Part shown: positions 24,511 through 35,099 of the stretch, piece by piece
Position numbering within the stretch: position 1 is the stretch's first letter
Layout: the number at the start of each line of letters is the position of its first letter
Assembly: GCA_963921935.1 (NCBI GenBank)
Contig: OY998180.1
Coordinates: 99,698,110 to 99,762,109, forward strand
Origin: Galeruca laticollis
Taxonomy: Eukaryota > Arthropoda > Insecta > Coleoptera > Chrysomelidae
DNA length: 64,000 nucleotides
Reading direction: 5' to 3'
Translations under genes and position numbers: made by a program
The notes under the pieces: model-generated
Told to the model about the DNA's origin: nothing
Database searches by the model: none
What the model saw: only the letters and a program-made list of their open reading frames with translations

Positions 24511-24940
24511 TAAAGAAAAATAATGTGGTCACTTACCTAATTATTGTTTCTATAAATCATTATCTACGTTTGTTTATTAATAGATGTATTTCATTTAGTT
24601 GTTTTTTTTCCTGTACAAATTGCCCTATTACCAGTATGTATTGCAAAAATAAGATCCATCTAGTTCTATTCATTTATACTTTTAACACAATTTCGAGTTT
24701 CGGTAAAGCTTAATTCTTTTGTTGCAATTGCAAAAAATAGTAAGTAAGGCTTAACAGTTGTTAAGCCTTACTTAATATTAAAACTACGTTGTCCTAAAAG
24801 GCCCTCAATGTTTTTCTGCTTTTTAGCACCATTAATTTATTTATAACATGTGTGTAGTGTAGCATTGTAGTGTAATGACATGGGATAGGGGCGGCAAAAA
24901 TGTGGGGCCCACAGCGGCATTGCACTTTAATCCGGCCCTG

Positions 24941-25089
24941 AGTGTAGTGCAGTGATTGCTTGAACGCACCTATTGTGAATGTCAAATGTCAGTATGTACA
25001 TACATGATCAAGTGTCTAATAAAGTCAGTTGTCACCCAGTAATTGTCCTGTGTACAATTCATTTACCCGTCCCTAACAAGAATAACACA
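24941..25089 (+). repeat. 5' LTR, remaining 141 bases, preceded by the hAT target duplication
   Basis: 24941-24948 (AGTGTAGT) is the right copy of the hAT target duplication. 24949-25089 matches 30479-30619 with three substitutions that I can see: TATGTACA/TATGAACA, CTGTGTAC/CTGTATAC and TACCCGTC/TACCAGTC. The end AATAACACA is the CA terminus. AATAAAG at about 25018 is a candidate polyadenylation signal within the LTR. Confidence 0.92.
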
Positions 25090-25126
25090 TTGTAATCAAT
25101 TACTAACGCTAATTGGTGTGAAAAGA

Positions 25127-25639
25127 ATGAGAATTTACAACACGTTCACGTTCGCTGACGATGAAAAGGACAAGTTAGATCCTTTAATCAAGAGATTTGA
25201 TGAGTATTTTAATCCAAAGAAGAATCTAACCTACGTAAGACATAAATTCTTTACAACCAAGCAGAAAGAAGGGCACTCTATTGAACATTTTGTAACGGAA
25301 TTGAAGAATTTGGCGTTATCCTGCGAATTTGGAACTCTACTGGATGGACTGGTTAAAAATGTGTTTATTTGTGGCCTCAAATCACCAGAACACAGAGAAA
25401 GGCTACTAGAAGAAGCTGATATGAAATCATTAGAAGATGTAGTCCAGTATTGCATTAACGCTCAAAAGTGTAGAGAACATGGTAAAGAAATTACTATGAA
25501 GATGGTCCAGAAGCCTTTGGCACACCCCAAACAGTGTCGAAAATGTGGTGTTCCACATGGGTATGGAAGATGCTTGGCTTATGGTAAGCATTGTGGCTCC
25601 TGTGCAGGACTGAACCACTTCACAGCGTGTTGCAACTAG
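25127..25639 (+). pseudogene. Ty3/Gypsy gag, N-terminus missing
   Basis: The open frame from ATG 25127 encodes the capsid-like region (DPLIKRFDEYFNPKKNLTYV, EGHSIEHFVTELKNLALSCE, VFICGLKSPEHRERLLEEAD) and a double Cys-rich nucleocapsid (CRKCGVPHGYGRC, CGSCAGLNHFTACC). It begins where family members are already in mid-capsid, so roughly 70-80 residues and the primer-binding site appear lost. It ends at TAG 25637-25639, after which the protease region continues in other frames. As it stands it could not make a full Gag. Confidence 0.8.
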
Positions 25640-25891
25640 GCTGGAATTACAGTTGGAGGACAGATTGGTGGCAGCTCAACAAACAAAGTAGGCAAATTTA
25701 ATTATTATGATAATAATGCAAAATCTCTGCAGAATTCCAATTTTTCTTTAAAAAATAATGGTAGTAATGATTGTTCAAATGTTAAAAGAAAATACAAGTC
25801 AAAATATACAGGGTTTCATAATAAGTATGGCTCTAGAAATGTAAATTTTGTCGGAAATTGTAACAGTGAAAATGTCGACAATTGTTCTGGT

Positions 25892-26173
25892 TTGGAACTA
25901 GAACATAATAAAAATTTTGAAATTGAAAATGTTCAAATTGCAGAAAATATTTTAAGTAGAGATAATAATTTTAAGAATGGTAACGTAGATGAATGTTTGT
26001 TTATAGGTAGCATTGAAGGCCAGGTTAACGAGATTTATGGGGGCTCATGGACGACGCCGTTGAACATCAAGGGACAACTCTTCGAGTTTACACTTGACAG
26101 CGGTGCGATGGCCAACATCATGCCTGTAGAAATAAAATTATTGAAAAAACATATGAAAGCTCTGAATGGTTGA
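25892..26173 (+). pseudogene. Ty3/Gypsy protease region
   Basis: A frame with an acidic, Asn-rich spacer leads to TTPLNIKGQLFEFTLDSGAM, with ANIMPVEIKL beyond. DSG is the aspartic protease active site (DSGAMANIM). It stops soon afterwards at KKHMKALNG. The next frame is already inside the RT (SEWLNPVVIVRKRDDSLRLC), so the protease C-terminus, linker and first RT block appear to have been deleted. Confidence 0.75.
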
Positions 26174-26602
26174 ATCCAGTTGTTATAGTTAGAAAAAGAG
26201 ACGATTCGTTGCGTTTGTGTTTATACCCTAAGGCTTTGAATGCTCAATTGAAAAAGAATTTTTACTGGCATATACAAACAGTTGATGAAATAACATCTAA
26301 ACTGAGCAATTGTAAATTTTTTTCAACATTGGATGCCACCCAAGATTTTTCTATGATACCTCTGGATTCTGAATCTTCAAAGCTTTGTACTTTTAGTGTG
26401 GGGAGTTTGGGCAAATATCGCTACTTGCGAATGCCCTTGTGCACCTGAAATATTTCAACAACATATGACAAAAATATTTTCAGACATCGAGGGTTGTGGA
26501 GTGTATTTTGATGATCTGCTTGTGTATAGCGAAACTCGTAAGTCTCATTTTAGAACTTTAGAAAAAGTGTTTAAAAGGGCTGGAAGGCATAATGTACGAT
26601 TT
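26170..26602 (+). pseudogene. Ty3/Gypsy reverse transcriptase, N-terminal half
   Basis: RT blocks in order: NPVVIVRKRDDSLRLC, CKFFSTLDATQDFSMIPLDS, GKYRYLRMP, then after a frameshift near 26440 APEIFQQHMTKIFSDIEGCG and the catalytic VYFDDLLVYSE box. The frame runs to HNVRF at 26602, where an unrelated 1316-bp segment begins. The F/YFDD box is intact. Confidence 0.85.
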
Positions 26603-27918
26603 ATTGAAAGGGGAAGGAAAAACCGTAAAAAAAAATAAAAAAACTGTAGTGTAGAGAATCAAAAATGATGAACATTGGCGTAGTAATTGAGCCTATAAAA
26701 AATCATTAAATATTTTTTAAAAAATGGGTTATGATAGTCCACCATGGGTAACTCACAGGAAAAATATGCCCCCCTATGGGCAAAACTTGCCCCCCTAACT
26801 ACATTGAATATAACGGACAAATAAAAAAAATTTTGCAAGACATCGAAAAAATGCTAGATACTAAAAATGTAGAGGGCGCTTAGACGCGTACATAGAAATT
26901 TTTTACCCCTAATAAAAGATGTATATTTCGCCTAAAAATTCCAAAAATTCAATGTTCAAAAATTACGAAAAGAATACCCTGTATATACTCAAAAAAATTC
27001 TAATTTTTTTATCTATCGATCGATATATATACTTTGGTAATTTTATCGAAAAAGAGGGCGCCACAAGACGCGCTAAATGTTGCGGTTAAAATTTTTTTTC
27101 GAACACCGTAGCTATATACCGAATGCGCATATACCTAAAAACATCATCTCGAACTTCCACGTTTAATTTCAGTCCACCGCTGGGGGGGTTATTGGGGGGG
27201 GCCTAAAAATATTTCAAACCCATGACGCCTATAGGCACTCCAAATCCCGAAGATCCCCCGAGAATCGCGATTCCAGTATTAATCTTTAGCGAATGCTGGA
27301 CCCCCCAAAAAATAAGGGCAGGGGGTATTCTCATATATTATCGTAAACGGCTTGAAATGACAAGTTGCCCCATCATATTTATAACCCGAAATTCCCAAAA
27401 AAAAATTTTTTAAATTTATTTGCGAATTTTTTCATGTATATTTCCCCCCATTAATCCCCCCTTTTTATGTGTTCTATGCACGTGTCGAATGGCTTCTTTG
27501 AAACGTACGAGGCAGTTTTTCGCTATCGTTTATAGCAAAAAAAGCCCCAAGCCCTAAGTACCAATGTCGAAAAAAGTCTGTTTTTGACGACCTCTAGACC
27601 CCCCAAAAAGGGGGACAGGAAACTTTTGTTATATGTTTTTCAAGAGGGTTTGCCGTGATCTCTGACGCTGGGATAATCGTTTCTTAAAACTCGACATTTT
27701 TTTGTGACGGCGTTATGCCATAGGGAAATCTTTGGAATATTAGAATTCGATATCTCAAACCGTCTCCGAGATAGCCATAAGGGGGAGGAGGAGGGGTTTA
27801 GGGGTAAGATTTGTTTCCTATGATTTTTTTCTCCATTTTTTTTTCTCTACCCGTTGGTATAAACAGTTCCCGCTTCGCGAGAATTTAATTTTGATGCTCT
27901 CGTTTTTTGTTTTGTATG
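26603..27918. mobile_element. unclassified 1316-bp insertion inside the RT
   Basis: RT codons end at 26602 and resume in frame at 27919 (SEVTYLGH), with only about nine RT residues missing at the junction. The intervening DNA has no long ORF and unusual homopolymer runs: GCTGGGGGGGTTATTGGGGG near 27180-27200, CCCCCC at 27301-27306 and many A/T runs. Blocks around GAGGGCGCTTAGACGCG (26873) and GAGGGCGCCACAAGACGCG (27054) suggest an internal ~180-bp duplication. No TIR, LTR or target duplication could be seen. It may be a non-autonomous element or captured DNA. Confidence 0.6.
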
Positions 27919-28488
27919 AGTGAAGTGACCTATCTGGGGCACAAAACCTCTTTTCACGGCATAGCTCCGGACGAAACCAAAGTGGAAGCTATCGTAAACA
28001 TGCCAAGATCTATGGATGTTCAGGAAGTTCAGCGCTTTCTTGGGTTTGTTACTTATTTGGGTCGCTTTGTGGAAAATTTGTCATAGAAAACAGCAGCATT
28101 GAGGGCTCTTTTAAAAAAAGATGTAAAATTTGTTTATGAAGACATTCATGAGAAAAGTTTTCAGGAATTAAAGAATGTTTTGAGTAGGACTCCATGTCTT
28201 AGTTTTTTTGATACCAAAAAGCCAGTGGATATTTCTGTGGATGGTTCTGGGTGTGGCATGGGCGCGTCGTTGCTGCAGGACGGAGTTGCTTGTGCTCACG
28301 CATCGAGGGCTTTAACGGAAACACAAAAGGGTTACTCTCAGATTGAAAAAGAATGTTTGGCCGTGTGGTTTGGTTGTGAACGTTTTTATCAATACGTATT
28401 TGGCCTAAATAATTTCACCGTAGAGACAGATCATTCGCCTCTGATTCACATTTTCAAGAAACCAATTAGCTCTTGTCCACCCAGATAA
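27919..28488 (+). pseudogene. Ty3/Gypsy RT C-terminus (thumb/connection) and RNase H
   Basis: The frame reads SEVTYLGHKTSFHGIAPDET, VQRFLGFVTYLGRFVEN, TAG (28084), KSFQELKNVLSRTPCLSFFD, and then RNase H with acidic residues in DISVDGSGCGMGAS, IEKECLAVWFGCERF and FTVETDHSPL. It ends at TAA 28486. The same reading frame continues unshifted through the integrase. Confidence 0.85.
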
Positions 28489-30195
28489 CAAAGAATGATT
28501 TTACAACTTAGAAAAATTAATTTTACTCTAATATACAAGCTAGGTAAAAAATTAATAGTTGCTGATACCCTTAGTCGTGCGTTTGAAAATAAGTATTTTA
28601 ATGAAAATATTGATTTAGAGGTTGATGCTTCGATTTGATTGATTTCTTATCAATTAAATGCAACTGATGAAAAAATTCAGGAACTTAAAGATCAAACGAG
28701 ATCGGATCCAGATTGTATGCAATTAAAAGCTTATATCTTGGAAGGCTGGCCATGTAAGTTGAGAGAGGTTTCTGAGAATTTAAAAAGTTATTTTAAGTTG
28801 CGATCAGAACTTTCGGTTGTCAATGATTTACTTTATAGAGGTCAAAAATTAATTCCTCCTAAAGAAGCTAGACGCGAAATTTTGCATAGGCTTCATTCTA
28901 ACTCTCATTTGGGGGTTAATAAATGCATAGATAGGGCTAACTTATCATTTTATTGGCCATTCATGAACAGATAAATACAGGACGTGGTGTTGTCTTGTGC
29001 AACGTGTCAAATTCATAGTAAAAATAATCAGTCAGAGCCGTTGAGTCCTCATGATGTTCCAAAAAGACCTTGGCAGAAAATTGCGTGTGATATATTTCAT
29101 TTAGATGCTCAATCTTTTGAACTTGTAGTAGATTATTGTTCTAAATTTGTAGATGTAAGCAACCTAAGTGGGGATCTTACTAGTAAAAATGTAATTTTAT
29201 AATTAAAATCAATTTTTTCAAGGCAGGGCATACCAACTATCGTGTGCACTGATGGAGGACCTGAGTTCAATAGTAATGAATTCAATTTATTTTCAAAAAA
29301 TTGGCAATTTTCTCACATAATGTCATCTCCCAAGTACCCTCAGTCTAACGGTCAAGTTGAAAAAACAATAAACTCGGTTAAAAATTTGCTAAAAAAGTGC
29401 AAATTCGAAAATCGAGATCCCTACTTGGCGTTGCTTGACTTTCGGAACACTCCGTTGAATGGCGAGTCTTCTCCAGCTAATATTTTGATGCAGAGGTCGT
29501 TGCGTGACGTTTTACCGAGACCCTTGCCTCAGCTTAGTTCTAGTTTTCGAGTTAGATATAATAAACATTTAGACAGAGCCAAGGACAAACAAAAGTTTTA
29601 TTTTGACAGAAAGGGAGTTCAAGTCGTGCCAAGATTAAAGATTAATGACGAAATTTTGTTTAAAAAAGATTTGTCTCAAGTGTGGAAAAAAGGTATTATT
29701 TTGGACATAGTAGGAACGCGTTCTTATAAAATTCGCACTGAGGATGGTTCAATTTTGGTCAGAATCCGCAAATTCTTAAAAGAATTCAAAAAACCGTTAA
29801 TTAAAGAAAAAATTGAACCCTCTTCCAGAAATTTTGAATTTGCTGAAAGTAGCAATCTTGTAAATAAGGATTTTGTGTATTTAGGTTTAAGTAATGACAA
29901 TGTATCGATGGCAGATGTTACCGAAAATTATTCTAATAACAATTATTGTAAAGTGTCAGAATCTTCCGTGGGTGGAAACATGACCCTAAGAACTTCAGAT
30001 TCAAGGTCTGATAGTAGTTTTGAATTAACAATGGATGATACCGTTGTTGATGGTACAAATAATAATTTACAATCTGGTAGGGTTACAGAAACATTATGTA
30101 GCTCTAGTAAGTCTGGGCACATTTCTACTTCAAATTTGTCGTTTGAAAATACAGATTTTCAAACCCGTACCTCCAGATACGGTAGAAACATTTAA
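28489..30195 (+). pseudogene. Ty3/Gypsy integrase, in-frame stops only
   Basis: This is the same frame as the RNase H. The N-terminal HHCC zinc finger (LHRLHSNSHLGVNKC region, CATCQ) is followed by catalytic residues in WQKIACDIFHLDAQSFELVV, TIVCTDGGPEFNS and SNGQVEKTINSVKNLLKKC (D, D, E). The C-terminal SH3-like part is LKINDEILFKKDLSQVWKKG. Stops lie at 28636 (TGA), 28972 (TAA) and 29200 (TAA). The tail after ~29850 is Ser/Asn-rich and diverged. There is no frameshift over 2.2 kb. Confidence 0.85.
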
Positions 30196-30463
30196 TAAAA
30201 AAAATGTAAGACTGAATGATGAATCTGATATGGGTTTTACACAAAACTTTAATTGACTATGCCTATTTGTAAATATTTTATAATAATTGTTGACAGTGTT
30301 AAGTATTTGTAAGGGTATATTGTATAATGAATGACAATAGGTGACTGTATGTTTTTATTGTGACTTGGTAAAATTTTATAATATGTTAAAGATTTTACAA
30401 ATGTGAATTGCTGTCAACATAAGCTTACTACTCATATTAAAATGTTAAGCTTGATAAGGGGGA

Positions 30464-30619
30464 TGTCATAAGTGTAGTGCAGTGATTGCTTGAACGCACC
30501 TATTGTGAATGTCAAATGTCAGTATGAACATACATGATCAAGTGTCTAATAAAGTCAGTTGTCACCCAGTAATTGTCCTGTATACAATTCATTTACCAGT
30601 CCCTAACAAGAATAACACA
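30464..30619 (+). repeat. 3' LTR, 156 bp, intact
   Basis: It begins TGTCATAAGTGTAGTGCAGT directly after the purine tract and ends CAAGAATAACACA. It is the reference for reconstructing where the 5' LTR is split. The following bases AATAT resemble ATTAT before the 5' LTR. Confidence 0.93.
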
Positions 30620-31663
30620 AATATAACTTACAATTATTTTACTCAATTCAAAAGAAATTTACTGTTTCGACCCTTACTGTGTGTTGTACCCGTTTTCATT
30701 TAATTGGTTACGCCTCTGGCCGTCACACATCGGGACAAGCGTCGCGGAGCCGAAACGGTAGCAGCGCGCGCAGCAAGTGTAAGTGTCATGCGCGATAAGA
30801 CAGACTTTCCAATTCATTTTTTCGTAAATATTCATTATTGATTTAGACATTAGAGACAGACAACATAACATGTTTATTTTAATTTGTAACTCAACATACA
30901 GTCCATTTATACATTGTTTTTATTGTAATTAAAGTTCAAAAGAAAAAAAGAGTGTAACAGTTTATTTGTAACAACACCATAAAAGAACCAGCTACAACGA
31001 GTTGAATACTCAACACTGTGTGGAATCTACTCGTGTTACTTTTTTAAGGGAAACTGCTTCTAAATAATTCCACAATATAGGTAGGGGTGAATGGGTGAAT
31101 ATCTAATAAAATATATCAATGTGAGCAAAAATAAATGACCCAAACACAAACTCTAATTACTTCGTAGCAAAAAAAATAATGCAAAAATGCTGGTACAGTT
31201 TAAAAAATACTTTGCACTGACCGGAAGAAGAAGGTGAGGTAATATATACTTGTGCTTTGGTGAGCAGTTTATGTCGAGATTTGAAGAGCAGTGTATATCA
31301 CAAAAACAAATTGACAAACTTTCTCCCTCACCTGTATGAATAGAAAAAATAATATATAATCGAAGTACTTAAAACCTTTAACTAGTTTAAAAATCTATTC
31401 ATAAGAATGAATTATGGACCTTTCTAAAATCCATAACTGCTTCGTGACAATTAATATGAACTTTCAATAATGGGTAACATTACACGCCCTATTTTTGTTA
31501 CAATGAAACAAAATTAGAAAGTTAACCCAAGTCGATATCTCAAGTGTCGACCTTACAATAATGTAAGATTTTTTACGACATTGGTTTTCTTTTCAGAAAT
31601 TCTCGGTCGAAAAATGATACTAAACTTTCTCTCCCCCTGTAACAAAAAACAAAGCAAAAATCA
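30620..31663. other. no gene recognised
   Basis: AT-rich, with a GC-rich block at 30710-30800 (CGTCGCGGAGCC, GCGCGCGCAGC). No coding region, splice-bounded exon or complete mobile element was recognised. Confidence 0.4.
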
Positions 31664-31860
31664 TCAGTTGAATCTCCGATGAATCAGTAGTAAAATTATC
31701 TCCCATAAAGCGGTAGACTCACATAGACTTTTGGGAAACTGTACAGGCTGATCTCTGCCTTCATAATCAAACATCATTTTCTTTTTGGCTACCATTTTAT
31801 TTTTAAAGTATTCTGGCAGATCATACCTGCTTCTCTCAAAAATTGAGGAGACTCAGACAA
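31664..31860 (-). pseudogene. unidentified coding-like fragment
   Basis: A minus-strand frame reads IFERSRYDLPEYFKNKMVAK, KKMMFDYEGRDQPVQFPKSL, then CESTALWEIILLLIHRRFN and TGA (31666-31664). Composition and length look protein-like, not random AT-rich translation. I do not recognise the family. No matching upstream exons were found, and a TGA precedes it at about 31870. It may be a transposon ORF remnant. Confidence 0.35.
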
Positions 31861-32264
31861 GCATTTTTCAAATCCAGTTTGCTAATATTCTTTGATCCAG
31901 TCACAAAATGAACGCAAATGTTCAATGGAAAAGTTCCGAACTAAAACGATTCTTTGCTTATTACTTGGCGTTTACCTACAGCTACAATCTTCAACAAAAA
32001 CTATTAAATAATTTTAGTTCAATGTACCAGACTGGTCAATAAATACTACGTATTTATTTCATATGTATTAATCGTTTTCAAACAATGAATCACACCACAC
32101 GTCTTATTATCACAACAAATACTATCATAAAAACACGAATATCACATACGTACTTATATGACGTAACACTGTATGCTGTACTTTGATTGGCTTTCTAGCC
32201 CTTGAAGAGGGGCTTTCCACTTCCCCGTTCTTTCCCGTGACAGAAACGCAACTCTTGCTGGCCT

Positions 32265-32738
32265 AAAGTGTCCTCTATACGTCTACAGATGCGTCAGCAG
32301 ACGTCGGCAGACGCATCAGCAGATAGCTCATCACGATCCGTCTACACGTCCGTCCGTGATCAGTCTGCGTCAATCCTCGACAGATGCAACTCACCAGAGA
32401 TATTTAAAAAAAAAGGATATTGAGATTGTTGCTGCCACTGCTATTTATTTAATTTAAATTTTTCCTCGGTGGTTATATTAGCCATTTCAACTAACAAGAA
32501 AAAATTGCACAATGAAACGCGCGCACTCTCATCTGCAGCTGCGCCAACACTGATGCGTCGGCTGACGTGTGGACGGACGCCGTACGTTCGCGCCAAACCC
32601 CTTTGATGTGTACCAAAAAACCGCAGCTAACGGATTTGTGGCAGACGCACAGACGATCAAACACGCCCGTCTACACGTCGACAGATGCATCTGCAGATGC
32701 CATCTACTGACGCATCTGACAACGTGTAGAGGAGCCAT
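32265..32738. mobile_element. MITE with ~30-bp TIRs and subterminal GATGCGTC repeats
   Basis: The left TCCTCTATACGTCTACAGAT, continuing GCGTCAGCAGA, matches the right end, whose reverse complement is TCCTCTACACGTTGTCAGAT, then GCGTCAGTAGA. GATGCGTC or its complement GACGCATC occurs at several subterminal sites (about 32288, 32320, 32551, 32711), with GCAGACG/CGTCTAC variants between them. No ORF makes sense as protein. Dense subterminal motifs are typical of hAT-like and other MITEs; the exact ends and target duplication are uncertain. Confidence 0.65.
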
Positions 32739-33119
32739 AATGAAAAAAAAAATTCGTGTCAATATATAGTATTGGAAAGAATATATATTGTGTATTGCGT
32801 TTTGATGAGTGTGTAAAGGATGGCATGCTTAAAGATCGAGATAGCATTAGAACTTCCCCTCGAATAGCTCGAAGCGGGGATACGCTAGACGTCACTACAC
32901 CGAGATTCGTTACCAAGACAGATTAAAAAATATTACATTGGCTGTTGTGAATCTGGCTTGTGTTTGTCAAAGTCAGAGTGTAAAAAATCAAAATTGCTAA
33001 AAATATGGATATGTTCTAATAAGGGTGAATAGGATTATTTTAATTTATTCAAGATTTTAGTTCTAATAAAGTAAATGAACCTTTAAAATGTAATCACCAG
33101 GTATATTTCATCATAGCTA
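32739..33119. other. no gene recognised
   Basis: AT-rich spacer between the MITE and the THAP fragment. Nothing recognised. Confidence 0.4.
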
Positions 33120-33420
33120 TTGTATTGTAAAAAGTTGTAATTGTAAATATTTTTGGCCACTTCGCAATTTGGAGTTTAAGAACAAATTATTTTTTAAATT
33201 TCCATCTGATATTAATCAAAGAGACGGCGGTATAAAATTTTAGAACTTCCTTATACTCGTACATCCAAAGATCACAGGTTGTGTGTAGATCATTTTGATG
33301 ATGATGCATTTACAAATACATTACGCAAAATATTTAAATTTGCTTTTCCTTTTCAACCCTTACATCATACTCCACCAAAAGTCGTAATTAAACATAGTAT
33401 GGTACCCAAGCTTTTTAAAG
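33120..33420 (+). pseudogene. THAP zinc-finger domain fragment
   Basis: The plus strand encodes a C-x-C/C-N-C start, then NLEFKNKLFFKFPSDINQRD. After a frameshift near 33235 it reads ELPYTRTSKDHRLCVDHFDD, then DAFTN. The FFKFP-x-D, LCxDHFxxxxF pattern and the spacing to the upstream cysteines are the THAP C2CH DNA-binding fold. THAP domains occur both in host genes and in P-element-type transposases. Here the frameshift and the lack of downstream coding suggest a relic of the latter or a pseudogene. Confidence 0.6.
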
Positions 33421-35099
33421 TACATTATTGTCTGTAAAAAGAAAGCATATTTTTTGTAACAAAGGTAGTTAAGAACTACAACACAAATGTGAAGCAGTTT
33501 ATTAGATAACTTAAATTCTTTTTTAAATTTTCATAATGAACCAAAATCATTCACTTCCGTAGGTATAGGTCTATCTGTAAAAGCCACGAAAAATAGATTG
33601 ATAGTATATTTTACAGAATTACCCCCAAAGTACAACTTAACGATCTGTACTTTCTCTACGGCTGTGTAAATATCAGATTAACAAATAAAATAGATATGTT
33701 TGTTTTGATATTTTGGTGTCCCAAATATTGAGTCACATTCTAAGCACACTTAATTAATAATACTTGATTTTTTTTTTAATAAATATAAATTTTAAACAAG
33801 TACTTGTCGTAACCTTACATATCTTCAAGGTTATAACTAAAAGTGGCAACATTGCTCAAAATTTCAGTACCTGTTTTATGTGTCAAGGGTAACCTATTTA
33901 GTAGTTTTGTCCTTGTTTAATTGCCATATAAAGAGAGATGCAAATATCGTCAGCGTGTGCTCGAAGATAATTTCGAATACGCTGTAGTATTGTAGTGAAT
34001 AATGTCAAACGTGGTTTGTTTATTCGAGCGCCATTACGACTAGAGAGTATACATTTGGATCTTTCGTTTTGATGTGTTTTTCAAGGCTTTTAGTGACAGA
34101 ATAAACTTTCAAGTAAATTAATTTAATGTTTTTGGATTATCATGGTTCGTCGGTGCCAAGTTTTTAAGAAAACTGCCGAATTTACCAAGGCCATGTATCT
34201 ACAATACCATCCCCACTTCTTGTAATTCATTTATTATTTCACTACTGGCGTTTAGGATTGTTGACCGCAAAAATAAACGTGTTTATGAATGAATAGCCAT
34301 CTCTATTGTATATTATTACTCTAAGGTGTAAATAGTCGGTATGTCTCAGCAGTAATTTAATTTTTGAATGTTTTCGCAACCACGACCGGAAAATAACGAC
34401 TCATTGACAATAGACACTGTCATACAGTTCTAGAAGTGATTTAAGTTGGCAACTCTGTAGATTCCTGATTGGTCAGATCACAGCCGATTTTACACAGCAC
34501 TTTTGAGTCGAGTGGGGTAACAGGAGGACAGCATTCCGTATCTCTCGATTTTGTGGTTTTATAATATAACTGCGTTCCTTCTTACTCTTACAGATTACTG
34601 TCTATACCCAAGGTATATTTTTTCCGATATCTTATATCGTTTTATAACGAATAAATTGTACGTGCATCTGAATTATGCGTATTTTAGGCGCGAGGCTCCT
34701 CGGAACGTAAGACCGTAGGCGGTGGCCCGCGTAGCCCACGCTTAACACCGCCCCTGGGCACACATATTCGGTTATCTCACCTTCACTTGCTTCAGTGCTC
34801 TCCTCATCAGGGGCTCTATTCTGCAACATATGAGAGTGCTCGTGCACAACTACTCATCGATAGGAATACTCTCTCACCCATCGCTCACACGGTCCTTAAA
34901 AACCATATTCACGATGATTAGACTCGTCTACTACATTTTGTCCAGAGTTGCCAAGTGGAACGACTATCTTTGATCTATTATTAGTTTTAATGTACTGTTA
35001 GTAGATTTGCAAAATATGAACATAATCACAATTTGTTTGAGAAGAAATGTTTTTCGACTGGATGTGATGTGAGAAAGTGTTACTTTTGTTATAATAATT
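33421..35099. other. mostly anonymous DNA; one weak minus-strand ORF
   Basis: A 71-codon minus-strand frame (34847-34632, containing APDEESTEASEGEITEYVC) has acidic composition but no recognised domain. A GC-rich patch lies at 34680-34770. Nothing else is recognised. Confidence 0.35.

Larger units (their letters stand above)
21379..24940 (+). mobile_element. hAT-superfamily DNA transposon inserted in the 5' LTR, 3562 bp
   Basis: The left end starts CAGTCCTGGATCATCATAAG. The right end, reverse-complemented, starts CAGGGCCGGATTAAAGTGCA. The TIRs are short and imperfect, and GGGCCC/CCACAGCGGC blocks lie subterminally at both ends. The 8-bp flanks AGTATAGT and AGTGTAGT are the hAT target duplication. 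The interior encodes a ZMYM1-like hAT transposase (22615-24510) broken by frameshifts and stops. A smaller TIR element (21587-22302) is nested in its 5' region. Confidence 0.88.
21364..30619 (+). mobile_element. Ty3/Gypsy LTR retrotransposon carrying nested insertions
   Basis: The element is bounded by 156-bp LTRs beginning TGTCATAAG and ending AATAACACA. The gene order is gag with a zinc knuckle, aspartic protease, RT, RNase H, integrase, as in Ty3/Gypsy; there is no envelope-like ORF. A purine tract, GATAAGGGGGA, immediately precedes the 3' LTR (30453-30463). The 5' LTR is split by a hAT transposon and the RT by a 1316-bp unknown insertion. The primer-binding site and gag N-terminus seem deleted: only 37 bp separate the 5' LTR from codons in mid-gag. 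Multiple stops make it defective. The intact element would have been roughly 4.5-5.5 kb. Confidence 0.9.

Noticed and set aside
21364..30619. Endogenous retrovirus with envelope
   Set aside because: After the integrase there is only a Ser/Asn-rich diverged tail and the 3' LTR; no envelope-like ORF or signal peptide is seen, so it is an ordinary Ty3/Gypsy element.
32529..32769. Arg/Cys-rich open frames on both strands
   Set aside because: They fall inside the TIR-bounded MITE and derive from its GATGCGTC repeats.
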